Shown here one piece after another: positions 23,366 through 32,238 of a stretch of DNA of 64,000 nt. The stretch is from JACKEQ01 sp041389565 (lineage in GTDB: Bacteria; Myxococcota_A; UBA796; GCA-2862545). The stretch lies in NCBI GenBank assembly GCA_041389565.1, contig JAWKRP010000030.1:51275-115274 (forward strand), read 5' to 3'. Within the stretch, counting starts at the first letter, position 1, and each line of letters begins with the position of its first letter. The notes under the pieces were generated by a model. The model saw only the letters and a program-made list of their open reading frames with translations, ran no database searches and was not told the DNA's origin. The position numbers were made by a program, and so were the translations under genes.

Positions 23366-24931
23366 ATGACGATTCTGTTCTCAGTCCTCGCCCTGATGGC
23401 CTGCGGGCCCGACCGCACGGTGAGCGCGCTCCCCGAGCTCGCGTCCGGGCGAGCCGACGCAGACGCGGTCGACGTGTGGTTCACGCCCGATGACGACGTG
23501 CTGCCCATCGAGCTCGGCGCCATCCAGCGCGTGGTCTCGGAGCTCCGGAGCACGCCGGACGCCGACCCCGCCGACTTCGGGATCCGGTACGGGGTGTACA
23601 ACCTGCGCAATCCCGACATCGTCGCGGCCCTCGTCAGCGCGCACAGCGCGGGGGTGCCCGTGCAGATCCTCATCGACGCCGACCAGCTCGATCCCGAGCG
23701 CGACTACAACCAGGCCGACGAGACGCTCATCGCCGCGGGCTTCAGCTTCGCGCCCGACCATCGCGAGCTCACCGTCGAGGAGGCCCACGCCACCGAGCTC
23801 GTCGGCATCGCGGGCTCGGGTCTGATGCACCTCAAGACGCGCCTGTTCCGCACCCCCAGCGGCACGGAGCTGCTCACGGGGTCGCTCAATCCCGGCGACA
23901 ACGCGCTGTTCAACGACGAGACGCTCCACCGCATCCGCGACCCGCGCCTCGTGGCCGCGTACGACCAGGCCCTCGACGCCGTGCTGGAAGACCGCGACAT
24001 CGACAATGCCTGGGAAGACGCCGCGCCCGTGAACGTGCTGTTCGGCCCGCACGAGAGCGGTCCCAGCGCCGGGCAGCGCCTGTTCGACTGGATTGCGGCG
24101 GAAGACGAGCAGATCCTGATCACGGCCTACAGCCTGCGCGACTTCACGGCACCGGGCTACGGCGCGTCCCTCGTCGAGCTGCTCGGCCAGAAGGTCGCCC
24201 AGGGCGTGCCCGTCGTGGTGATCACGGATCAGAAGCAGTCCGACGCCTGGGGCGACCGCACCGAAGACGACCTGCGCGATCTCGGCGTCCGCGTGTACGA
24301 AGCGAGCAACCTCACCACCGAGTTCACGGCGATGCACGCCAAGTCCGTCGTGCTCGGGCGCACCCGCATCCGCGTGGTCACCGACACCGCGAACCTCACG
24401 GCGGCCGGCTTCGGCACGGCCACGCGCACGGCCCGCAACGTGGAGAGCACGCTGTTCCTCGAGCCCGAGGTCTCGGGGGGCGCGCTCGGCCGGCGGTACC
24501 TCGCGCAGTTCCTCCGCGTGCTCGATCGCTACGCCTGGCAGACCGAAGACGGCGACGCGCCATACGCCGAGGTCGAAGCCGAGCTCCTCGCCCAGCCGGG
24601 CTGGCCCACGGTCGACGTCACGTTCGGCGCCACGGCCTACACGGTGTACGGCGAGACGCTGCACGTCACCGGCGACCGTCCGGAGCTCGGAGCATGGGGC
24701 ACGCTCGGCTGGGGCGCGCCGCTCGCGACCGACCCCGCGATCTACCCGTCCTGGGCGTCCGATCCGGTGTCCATGCCGCTCGGCGCCCGTGTGGCGTGGA
24801 AGCTCGTGGCGGTCGACCCCGCCAGTGGTGCCGCGGAACCCGCCGTGCGCTGGGAGGCCGGCGACGACCGCGTCGACCACCTGGTGCCCGACCCCTCCGG
24901 CGACACGGCGCTCACCGCCACCTGGCGCTGA
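23366..24931 (+). CDS. Phospholipase D-like lipoprotein with C-terminal CBM20
   Basis: 521 residues. Begins MTILFSVLALMACGPD with a lipobox (Cys13). Two PLD-type half-sites are seen: MHLKTRLF with NPGDNALFND (His155, Lys157) and MHAKSVVL with TDTANLTAAG (His324, Lys326), giving the paired HxK catalytic centre of the PLD superfamily. Residues ~413-521 (VDVTFGATAYTVYGETLHV, GDRPELGAWG, YPSW, RVAWKLVAVD) match a CBM20 starch-binding domain. PLD enzymes cut phosphodiesters in lipids or nucleic acids; joining one to a starch/glycogen-binding domain is unusual. A TACCCT element lies nine bases before the ATG. The intact HxK pairs make an active enzyme likely; the substrate is unknown. Confidence 0.82.
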   Translation: MTILFSVLALMACGPDRTVSALPELASGRADADAVDVWFTPDDDVLPIELGAIQRVVSELRSTPDADPADFGIRYGVYNLRNPDIVAALVSAHSAGVPVQILIDADQLDPERDYNQADETLIAAGFSFAPDHRELTVEEAHATELVGIAGSGLMHLKTRLFRTPSGTELLTGSLNPGDNALFNDETLHRIRDPRLVAAYDQALDAVLEDRDIDNAWEDAAPVNVLFGPHESGPSAGQRLFDWIAAEDEQILITAYSLRDFTAPGYGASLVELLGQKVAQGVPVVVITDQKQSDAWGDRTEDDLRDLGVRVYEASNLTTEFTAMHAKSVVLGRTRIRVVTDTANLTAAGFGTATRTARNVESTLFLEPEVSGGALGRRYLAQFLRVLDRYAWQTEDGDAPYAEVEAELLAQPGWPTVDVTFGATAYTVYGETLHVTGDRPELGAWGTLGWGAPLATDPAIYPSWASDPVSMPLGARVAWKLVAVDPASGAAEPAVRWEAGDDRVDHLVPDPSGDTALTATWR

Positions 24932-25115
24932 GCCTACTCCGCATCCTCCGCTGCTGGGGAAGCTACGTCTCGAGGGCGCAGCGATGAACGCTCGTGGGGC
25001 CCCGATCGCAAGGTGATCTGAGGTGGAGAGAATTGATCTTGCGACTTCAGCCGAATTCAGGCACGTAGGACGGACTGGCTCGCCGAGTCGAAAACCATCC
25101 ACCAAGAGCGCTCCG

Positions 25116-27271
25116 ATGTCCAACTTCATTTCGATTATCACACTTGGCATTGCGTATGGTACCCCCCCCCCACCACCCACCCGATTCATCCGCTTGCGAC
25201 ACTTGATGCGGACGACGTGGAACGGCTCGGCGGCCCAGAGGCCGCATGGGCAGCATTAGCCTGGCAGGTGCGACTCACCGGAGACGGGCTGGTTATCCAC
25301 GAGGCCTTCGAGCCCGAGCGAACGCGAGGGGACAGCGCTTCGACACTCATCTCCACCGAAGGGCCAACAGTCCTGTTCCACTCATCGGTGTCCGACCGGC
25401 TGCAGCGCGCCATCGACAGCTCTCCGGCGGATGAGCACAGTGTCACCTTCAGCTTCGATGATCGGGACCGGGGGGTCTTGGGATTGCCGTGGGCCACACA
25501 GGTGGCAATCTTGGCAGGGGCTCACTCCAGAGCACTCGTTGAGGAGGCGCGCGTCGCCGCGTTCGATTCGTGGCGCGCCAACAACACCCCTGATCTCGAA
25601 GCCGCCTCCGACCACCTCGAACTATGCGGCGCCACCGTTCACGACGTTTTGTGGCTGTCGAACCAGATCGTCGCCTCCGCAAGTCGCGAGTGCATCGAGA
25701 CACTCACCACCGCCTCGACTCGAGCGTTCCAGGCCGACCTGACTGAACCTGCACGTCAAGATGGCGAAGGCTACACGATGGCGATTCAGGGGCTCGGCAT
25801 CAACGGGGTCGAGCTCGAAGACATGATCCAGTCGACCCAGTTCTATGACGACGGAATCGACGGGTTCGACGCCGGCTGGGCCGTCTTCGTAGAGGGAGGT
25901 CGCGCCTGGAATGGGCATTGGGGGTTCGACGACGGGACGATGCAGTCGCGCATCCATGTGTGCCTGAGTGCTTCGACTTCGGGGTTTTGCTCTGTACCCT
26001 TGGGGTCCTACACGACAGTCCAACACAAGACCGCGGTCGCGAGCATCCTGCTTGGGGACATCACCGCCGGGCAGGACCCAAACGTGACAGGCACTGTCGC
26101 GCGGCGGCAACGCAGCGGAGTAGCGCGCGGCGCCCGAGGCGTTGGGGTGGCCAACTACAACGGCTCCTTGCTCGACAACGTGCTGGCGAACTCCACCTAT
26201 GCACCGAAAGTGCTCACCCGGTCCGAGAGCTCGGGTGTACCCAACTGCTCGGCAGGTTCATCGGCGAACCAGCGATTGAACTCGATCTTCGAAGCCGGCG
26301 TGGCGAGCTTCCAGTCCCACGGGAACAACCCGCCCTCTGGAGCCGCATGCACCGTTTCAGCACCAGGGGCTGCGATCGCGGCATTCACTGTTGGGAGCTA
26401 CGACACCAACTCCAGCGATAACCCTACGATCCGCAGCAACAGCAGCACCGGCCCGGCACCGGACGGTCGAACCCTGATCGACATGGTGCTGCCTCAGCGC
26501 TACGAGAACGCTTACCCCCACTACGCCTGGCCACAAGACTCCAACGGCAACACGTACCACTACGGCGCGGAGTGGGATCCCATGAACCCGGGTCCCGAGT
26601 GGTTCGGCAGCTCGAGCGCGGCGACACCCGCGATGGCAGGCTCCGCAATGCTCGTGCGACACTGGTTCCTCGATACCTACGGCAGCGCCATCGATGACCC
26701 CGGGCTGCTGTACGCAAACCTCCTGCTCATGGGTGACCGGCAGTCTGCGAACGGCGATCCCGGCACGCGGATGATCTCGAATTTCCACCCCCGGTGGGGC
26801 GCAGGCAAGCTCCGGCTTCGCCAGTTCGACTCCACCGGCATGGAAGCGCCGTACGGGTACTCGAGCGGAAGCGTCTGCGTCGGCCGAGACGAGACCGTCC
26901 GGATCGCGATGACGACTACGAACAGCAACGTCGACGTCATGCGGGCCGTGACCTGGTGGCACGACCGCGGCCACGACAACGGCAACGGGTTCGGCGGGGT
27001 CGACCTGGCGCTCCAGAGAGAGCTCTCCTGCAGCCCATTCTACTGCTCCTACGCAACGCCCGAGGGAAGCTCGACCGCGAGTGACAACAAGCAACGCGTC
27101 CACCTCGATGGGCCCACAGCCGGGAAGTGGGTCCTTAGACTCGACGGGCAGAGCGACATCACCACCGACGCTGAGGGGTGCGGCAACAACGCCGTACGCG
27201 TCTACTACGCCTGGTTCGCGGAAGGCAGCGACCGGCCAGCAGGCGTGCTCCCCACCGTGCGCCCCGAATAG
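25116..27271 (+). pseudogene. S8 (subtilisin-like) serine protease, frame broken at a C10 tract
   Basis: The ATG at 25116 gives MSNFISIITLGIAYGT, a good signal peptide, but a run of ten C (25162-25171) throws it out of frame. With nine C it would read on into HPLATLDADDVERLGG and the long open frame that otherwise starts at 25217. That frame shows TTVQHKTAVASILLGD (His region), GVARGARGV, SFQSHGNNPP (oxyanion Asn) and SSSAATPAMAGSAML (Ser, near 26,614), the ordered S8 motifs, and a C-terminal beta domain with PPC-like features. The Asp motif is not obvious. GC is lower and codon use less biased than in neighbours, suggesting recent acquisition. Intact length would be about 718 residues. Confidence 0.75.
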
Positions 27272-27282
27272 CGAGGACCCCA

Positions 27283-27735
27283 ATGACACTTCTGACCCTG
27301 TTCGCATGCGGCCTGACGGCACCCACCCCACCTGCCGACTCGGGCTCGAACGACACCGACATCGCCCCGGGCCATGTCTTGCTGGCGGTCGAGATCAAGG
27401 CGTTCCGCCACGACGCGCCCGACTGCTACGACAGAGGCTACATCGAGGTTCCGGCCACGGTGTTCGCCGCATTCGTCGAGAACGACGCCTGTCGCGAGGG
27501 CCATCTCAACATGGCGCTGCTCGACGGACGGCCCAACTCGTGTTGGCGCACGGTCATGGTGTGTGGAGACGCGCCGCCTGACCTGGCCCAGGCCGACATG
27601 TTCGACGCCACCAACGCACCCGAGTGCGCCGACCTCGTTGCGGGCACGCTCCCCAATTGCCCCGAAGACACCGGGTGGGGTGAGCCCGGCTGGCCTGAGG
27701 ATGCACTCGTCGTGGGCCTGCCTCCCGGGCCGTAG
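27283..27735 (+). CDS. Small Cys-rich lipoprotein downstream of the S8 protease
   Basis: 150 residues. ATG with GAGGA eight bases upstream. MTLLTLFACGL has a very short lipoprotein signal with Cys9. The mature part contains about six Cys (PDCYDRGY, NDACREGH, NSCWRTVMVCG, PECADL, PNCPED), suggesting disulfides, and is acidic. It starts 12 bases after the protease stop, so it is probably co-transcribed. No family is recognised; an inhibitor or partner of the protease is a guess. Confidence 0.62.
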   Translation: MTLLTLFACGLTAPTPPADSGSNDTDIAPGHVLLAVEIKAFRHDAPDCYDRGYIEVPATVFAAFVENDACREGHLNMALLDGRPNSCWRTVMVCGDAPPDLAQADMFDATNAPECADLVAGTLPNCPEDTGWGEPGWPEDALVVGLPPGP

Positions 27736-27751
27736 CGCGCCTGAGACGCTG

Positions 27752-27772
27752 GGTCGGGGCCGTGCTCCGACC
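27752..27772. terminator. Hairpin between convergent genes
   Basis: GGTCGGGGC (27752-27760) pairs with GCTCCGACC (27764-27772) over a three-base CGT loop, with one G-U pair. It lies between the stop of the small lipoprotein gene and the stop of the convergent gene at 27778. No U-tract follows on either side. Confidence 0.5.
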
Positions 27773-27777
27773 GACCC

Positions 27778-28746
27778 TCAGAACCCCGACGGGAACGCCG
27801 ACGGGCCCTCCCACCGGAACTCCACACACCCCTCCGTGAGCTCGGCCGACGCCACGTGCTGGTGGCGGAGCGCCTGGAACTCGAGGCACGTGCTCCCGCT
27901 CAGCGGGTCCATCATCGCGGCCGGAATCGTCACGGTGCCCGCGTCGGCGGGGGTCCTGCACTCCGTGAACCGGTCCTGCGGGAGGTGGTGGTTGTTGTTC
28001 GTGCGCGTGAACACCTGCGCGCCGTCGCCAGGGTCGGTCCACGTGAGCGTGACGTCACCTGGCGCACAGGAGTCGCCCGACGCCAGCGACAGCGAGGCCG
28101 AGCCCACGCCCGTCGCAGGGAGCGTGCGCGGCTCGGTCGTGATGCGGGTGCCCGGCCAGGTGAGCACGGCCGTGACGGGCTGGCCGACGAGCGCCGCGTC
28201 GAGCGGGCCTTCGATGCCGTTCGCGGACGCGGTGAGCACCTGCGTGGACGTGCCGTCGGTCAGCTCGAGCGACGCTGCCGCCAGCAGCTGGGGCTCGGGC
28301 AGACATACCGCCGCACCGCCCGCGTCGGTGCCGCACAGCGTTCCAGAGCCGCACTGCCCGACCGAGCACTGCGGCGCGTACACGTGGTAGGCACACCCTC
28401 CGGAGAGCACGACGGGCAGGCCCTCGCGCGGATCGGGGGCGTCGTACACCCGCGCCTCGACGTACGGCTGCGTGGTGAACTCCGTGGATACCGCGACGAT
28501 GCCGAGCCGCCGCTCGGGTGCGCACCCCACGCCGTGCGTGGCCACCACGTCCACGGTCGGGTCGGTGTCGGTGTCCGCATCCGTGTCGGTGTCCGCATCC
28601 GTGTCGGTGTCCGTGTCCGCATCGGTGTCCGTGTCCGTGTCCGTGTCGGCATCCGTGTCCGTGTCGGACTCCGTGTCGGTGTCCGACCCGCGGCCCTTGC
28701 AGCCCACCAGCAGCAGTCCCGCGAGCACCCAGTGGCTCGGTCGCAT
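27778..28746 (-). CDS. Lipoprotein with Asp-Thr tract and Cys-rich C-terminal domain
   Basis: 322 residues. GGAGGGA lies upstream of ATG 28746, and TACAGT (complement of 28766-28771) is a likely -10. Lipobox LLLVGC places Cys16. An Asp-Thr/Ala tract of about 45 residues follows, then a ~250-residue domain with several Cys (GGCAYHVYAPQCSVGQCGSG, LCGTD, AVCLPE). The domain looks like an all-beta extracellular module. Architecture is the same as in the lipoprotein at 4.2-5.2 kb, although the C-terminal domains differ. Function unknown. Confidence 0.75.
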   Translation of the reverse strand: MRPSHWVLAGLLLVGCKGRGSDTDTESDTDTDADTDTDTDTDADTDTDTDADTDTDADTDTDPTVDVVATHGVGCAPERRLGIVAVSTEFTTQPYVEARVYDAPDPREGLPVVLSGGCAYHVYAPQCSVGQCGSGTLCGTDAGGAAVCLPEPQLLAAASLELTDGTSTQVLTASANGIEGPLDAALVGQPVTAVLTWPGTRITTEPRTLPATGVGSASLSLASGDSCAPGDVTLTWTDPGDGAQVFTRTNNNHHLPQDRFTECRTPADAGTVTIPAAMMDPLSGSTCLEFQALRHQHVASAELTEGCVEFRWEGPSAFPSGF

Positions 28747-28765
28747 CGTCCCTCCAGAGCCCGGC

Positions 28766-28771
28766 ACTGTA
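28766..28771 (-). promoter_or_regulatory. Probable -10 element TACAGT
   Basis: TACAGT on the minus strand, 19 bases before the ATG of the Asp-Thr lipoprotein gene and followed by a GGAGGGA ribosome-binding site. Confidence 0.4.
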
Positions 28772-28895
28772 CCCGAGCCCGCCGCGACCGGTCCGGACAA
28801 CACTCCCCCGGAAAGGGATCCGACGAATCGTGTCATTCTTTTCGGGAAACAACCGGCAGGAACGGCTACATGCGGGCGACCCCGGAGGGCGTGGA

Positions 28896-30476
28896 ATGGC
28901 CAGAGAACCCGACATGCTGCAGAGCGGAGTCGTTCCGAACCTCCGGTACGACATCCCGTCCGGGCTGGTCGTGTTCCTCGTGGCGCTGCCCCTGTGTCTG
29001 GGCATCGCATTGGCGTCCGACGCACCGCTCATCTCGGGCGTGATCACCGGCGTGATCGCGGGCATCCTCGTGGGTCCGCTGTCGGGCAGCCAGCTGTCCG
29101 TGTCCGGTCCGGCGGCCGGCCTCACCGTGCTCGTCGCAGGCGGCATCGCCCAGCTCGGCGGCTTCGAGGCCTTCCTGCCCGCGGTCGTGCTCGCGGGGCT
29201 CATGCAGGTGGCGCTCGGTCTGGCGCGCGGCGGCGTGCTCGCCAACATCTTCCCGGCCGCGGTCATCGAGGGCATGCTCGCGGGCATCGGCGTCATCCTC
29301 ATCCTGAAGCAGCTCCCCCACGCGCTCGGGCGCGACACCGACTACGAAGGCGACCTCGACTTCTGGCTCATGGGCCACCAGGCGCACACGTTCTCCGAGA
29401 TCGACGCCGCGATCCGCACGGCCTCGCCGGGCGTCGTGATCGTCACCGCGCTCTGCCTGTTCGTGCTCGTCCTGTGGCAGCAGCCCTTCATCGCGAAGGC
29501 CTCGTGGTCACGGCTCGTTCCGGGCCCTCTGGTCGCGGTGCTGCTCGGGGTCGCCACGAACGAGCTGTTCGCCGTCGCGATGCCGTCCCTGCACATCCGC
29601 GCGGAGGAGGGCCACATGGTGAGCCTGCCGCTCGGGTCCGTGCTCACGCTGTGGCACGCGCTGCCCAGCCCCGACTGGACGAAGCTGAACGAGCCCGCCG
29701 TGTGGACGGTCGCCGCCACCATCGCCGCCGTCGCGTCCCTCGAGACCCTCCTGTCCATCGAAGCGTCCGACAAGCTCGACCCGTTCCGCCGCGTGTCCGA
29801 CACGAACCGCGAGCTCGTCGCACAGGGCATCGGCAACACGGTCGCCGGGTTCCTCGGCGGGCTGCCGATGACCTCCGTGATCGTCCGCTCCTCCACGAAC
29901 GTGTACTCGGGCGGCCGCACCCGCACCTCCACCGTGGTGCACGGCATCCTGCTCGGCGGGCTCGTGTTCTCCGTGCCCTGGCTGCTGAACCGCATCCCGC
30001 TCGCCGCACTGGCCGCCGTGCTGCTCACGGTCGGCTACAAGCTGGCCCGCATCCAGCTGTTCCAGAAGATGTACCGCGCGGGCGCCGACCAGTTCGTGCC
30101 GTTCCTCATCACGCTGCTCGTCACGGTCTTCACCGACCTGCTCACGGGCGTGCTCGTCGGGCTCGCCATCGGCGTGGTGATGGTGATGATCACGAACTTC
30201 ACCACGGCCATCTCGGTGGTGCACGAAGACGGGGCGTGGCTCGTGCAGTTCACGAAGGACGTGAGCTTCCTGAACAAGACGCGCCTGCGCCGCATCCTCG
30301 CCGACATCCCGCCGGGGTCGGAGGTGATGATCGACGGCACCCGCGCGATGTTCATCGACCACGACATCTACGAGATCGTCGAGAGCTTCAAGGAGTCGGC
30401 GAAGCACCGCGACATCACCGTGCAGTGCCGCCGGCTCGACTCGAAAGACCACCCCATTCGCCTGCCCGGGATGTGA
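28896..30476 (+). CDS. SulP-family anion transporter (probable bicarbonate)
   Basis: 526 residues; GGAGG lies seven bases before ATG. It has 10-12 hydrophobic helices with the SulP signature near the start (YDIPSGLVVFLVALPLCLGIALAS) and the conserved GSQLSVSGPAAGLTV, then GFLGGLPMTSVIVRSS. The last ~90 residues (TKDVSFLNKTRLRRIL, VMIDGTRAMFIDHDI) form a cytoplasmic STAS-like domain. SulP proteins move sulfate, bicarbonate or other anions. A beta-carbonic anhydrase starts two bases after its stop, which makes bicarbonate the most likely substrate, as in known SulP-CA pairs. Confidence 0.9.
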   Translation: MAREPDMLQSGVVPNLRYDIPSGLVVFLVALPLCLGIALASDAPLISGVITGVIAGILVGPLSGSQLSVSGPAAGLTVLVAGGIAQLGGFEAFLPAVVLAGLMQVALGLARGGVLANIFPAAVIEGMLAGIGVILILKQLPHALGRDTDYEGDLDFWLMGHQAHTFSEIDAAIRTASPGVVIVTALCLFVLVLWQQPFIAKASWSRLVPGPLVAVLLGVATNELFAVAMPSLHIRAEEGHMVSLPLGSVLTLWHALPSPDWTKLNEPAVWTVAATIAAVASLETLLSIEASDKLDPFRRVSDTNRELVAQGIGNTVAGFLGGLPMTSVIVRSSTNVYSGGRTRTSTVVHGILLGGLVFSVPWLLNRIPLAALAAVLLTVGYKLARIQLFQKMYRAGADQFVPFLITLLVTVFTDLLTGVLVGLAIGVVMVMITNFTTAISVVHEDGAWLVQFTKDVSFLNKTRLRRILADIPPGSEVMIDGTRAMFIDHDIYEIVESFKESAKHRDITVQCRRLDSKDHPIRLPGM

Positions 30477-30478
30477 CC

Positions 30479-31105
30479 ATGGAACCCTGGAAACGACTGC
30501 TGCTCGAGAACAAGGCCTGGGCGCAGGATGCCGCCACGCAGCCCGTGTCCGAAGCCTCCGACGGCACCTCGCGCGAGTTCCTGTGGATCGGGTGCTCCGA
30601 CGCACGCCTCCCGGCCGCGCAGATGACCGGCTCCACCGACGGGGAGCTGTTCGTCCATCGGAACCTCGGCAACCTCGTGGTCCACACCGACCTCAACCTG
30701 CTGGCCGTGCTCGAGTGCGCCGTCACGCAGGGGGGCGTGAAGCACATCATCGTGTGCGGCCACTTCGGCTGTCAGGGCGTGCGGTCCGCGCTCGACCGCC
30801 AGTCGCACGGCCACATGGATGCCTGGCTGAACCACATCAAGGACACCTGGCGCACCCACAAGGACGAGCTCGCGCTCCACGAGCCCGAGGCCGCTCAGCG
30901 CCGTCTGGTCGAGCTGAACGTGCTGCAGCAGGTGAACAACCTCGCTCGCACCGCCATCGTTCAGCGCACGTGGGCGGCGGAGCAGCGCCCGATGCTGCAC
31001 GGCTGGGTGTTCGACCCCGCCGACCGCCTGATCCGGCCCCTCGTGAAGGTCGACCGGTCCACCCCGCTCGACGATATCCACCGTCTCGCCGGCCCCATCG
31101 CCTGA
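30479..31105 (+). CDS. Beta-class carbonic anhydrase
   Basis: 208 residues. Zinc ligands are Cys39, His95 and Cys98 (GCSDAR and CGHFGC), with Asp41-Arg43 as the catalytic dyad and HRNLGN (60-65) following, all typical of beta-CAs. It interconverts CO2 and bicarbonate in the cytoplasm. ATG lies two bases after the SulP stop; the pair likely couples anion uptake to CO2/HCO3- balance. Length is normal for the family. Confidence 0.93.
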   Translation: MEPWKRLLLENKAWAQDAATQPVSEASDGTSREFLWIGCSDARLPAAQMTGSTDGELFVHRNLGNLVVHTDLNLLAVLECAVTQGGVKHIIVCGHFGCQGVRSALDRQSHGHMDAWLNHIKDTWRTHKDELALHEPEAAQRRLVELNVLQQVNNLARTAIVQRTWAAEQRPMLHGWVFDPADRLIRPLVKVDRSTPLDDIHRLAGPIA

Positions 31106-31113
31106 CGAGCTGG

Positions 31114-31119
31114 TATGCT
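31114..31119 (+). promoter_or_regulatory. -10-like TATGCT, leaderless arrangement
   Basis: TATGCT ends six bases before ATG 31126, with no ribosome-binding site between. It is the same hexamer as upstream of the membrane-protein operon at 12.3 kb. Confidence 0.5.
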
Positions 31120-31125
31120 CGCGGG

Positions 31126-32238
31126 ATGTGGATCCTGCTCGTCGCAGCCTGCACGTCGTCGCCTGACGAGCCGTCTCCGCCGCCCCCGGGAGCCTGGTAC
31201 GACCCGCGGGTCGGCGAGGGCTGGGAGCCCGCGTTCTCGCGGTACTACGTCGACCCGTACCAGATCTCGGGGCTCTCCACCGGGGTTCGCACGGTATCGT
31301 GGGAGAAGGGCGGCTGGGATGTGGTGACGGTCGTCTCGTACGACGACGTCGGGCTCACGCGGGTCCAGTTCCACCCGCACCTGCGCTGGATGGAAGGCTC
31401 CGACGAGCTGCGCGAGGGCGACGTGCCCGTCGACCGAGACAGTCCCCAGGCCGACGTCGTCGTGGCGTGGCCCGACCTCGACCGGGCGCCATACTACGGC
31501 AAGCTCGAGTTCGACGACTTCGCGGTGCTCCAGGCGAACGGTCAGGTGCAGCGGTTCGTCGCCGAGGACATCTCCGCGTACCAGGCCGTCGGAACGGCCC
31601 CGGGCGTGCTGTGGGGCGACCGCCGGCGCTCGTTCACCGTGTTCGACCTGTCCGACTGGCGGAACGTGGACTACACGCTCCCCGAGACCGACCTCGTGGC
31701 CCGTTGCCCGTGGTTCGACGGCGACGACATCCTGTTCACGGGCTTCGCCACGTACCGCGACAAGCTCCAGCTGTGGCGCCCCACCGACCAGCACCTGGCG
31801 ATCACGTCCCCTCCCCAGAAGGGCTTCGTGGCCGAGGTGATCGCCGAGATGGACTCGCCACTCGGAGAGGGCTCGTGGTCGTGCGCCATCACGGCCGACC
31901 CCTCCACCGTGTGGACGGCCTTCTCCAACGGCAGCGAAGTGGTCGAGGTCCGCTACACCCGGCCCGGGCTCGCGACGACCGTCACCTCCACTCCGGCCGA
32001 CGACGTCGTGCTCGCGGGCCTCCTGTCCGACGGCCGACCCGTGCTGCACGACCGCCGCAGCGTCTACGTCGTGGAGGCGGGCACGATCCGGCCGGTGGGC
32101 GGGAGCCCGCTCGTCGACGCCGACAGCGAGATCCTCGCGGTCGGCGTGTCGGGAACCCGCATCGGAGCGGTCGCCCGCACGCAGCTCGGCGTGTTCGAGG
32201 CCCAGATCACCCTGCTGACGCCCGTGAGCGCGCCGTGA
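31126..32238 (+). CDS. Lipoprotein, beta-propeller-like
   Basis: 370 residues. MWILLVAACTSSPDEPSPPPP is a lipoprotein signal (Cys9) with a Ser/Pro-rich spacer. The remainder has about six blade-like repeats of strand-turn-strand pattern (GVLWGDRRRSFTVFDLSDW, DDILFTGFATYRDKLQLWR, SVYVVEAGTIRPVGG), suggesting a WD/TolB-type propeller. No catalytic residues are evident. Its stop overlaps the GTG of the following giant gene (GTGA), so both are co-translated from a leaderless-type promoter. Function unknown. Confidence 0.65.
   Translation: MWILLVAACTSSPDEPSPPPPGAWYDPRVGEGWEPAFSRYYVDPYQISGLSTGVRTVSWEKGGWDVVTVVSYDDVGLTRVQFHPHLRWMEGSDELREGDVPVDRDSPQADVVVAWPDLDRAPYYGKLEFDDFAVLQANGQVQRFVAEDISAYQAVGTAPGVLWGDRRRSFTVFDLSDWRNVDYTLPETDLVARCPWFDGDDILFTGFATYRDKLQLWRPTDQHLAITSPPQKGFVAEVIAEMDSPLGEGSWSCAITADPSTVWTAFSNGSEVVEVRYTRPGLATTVTSTPADDVVLAGLLSDGRPVLHDRRSVYVVEAGTIRPVGGSPLVDADSEILAVGVSGTRIGAVARTQLGVFEAQITLLTPVSAP

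Noticed and set aside
25023..25259. Independent small protein at the start of the S8 region
   Set aside because: Its first 16 residues are a signal peptide and the rest is out-of-frame reading past the C10 tract, so it is better seen as the 5' end of the protease.
26870..26930. Extra copy of the 8.9-kb repeat inside the S8 protease gene
   Set aside because: Only a short GC-rich similarity (GTCGG..GAGACGAG); the protein there is a continuous ordinary segment.
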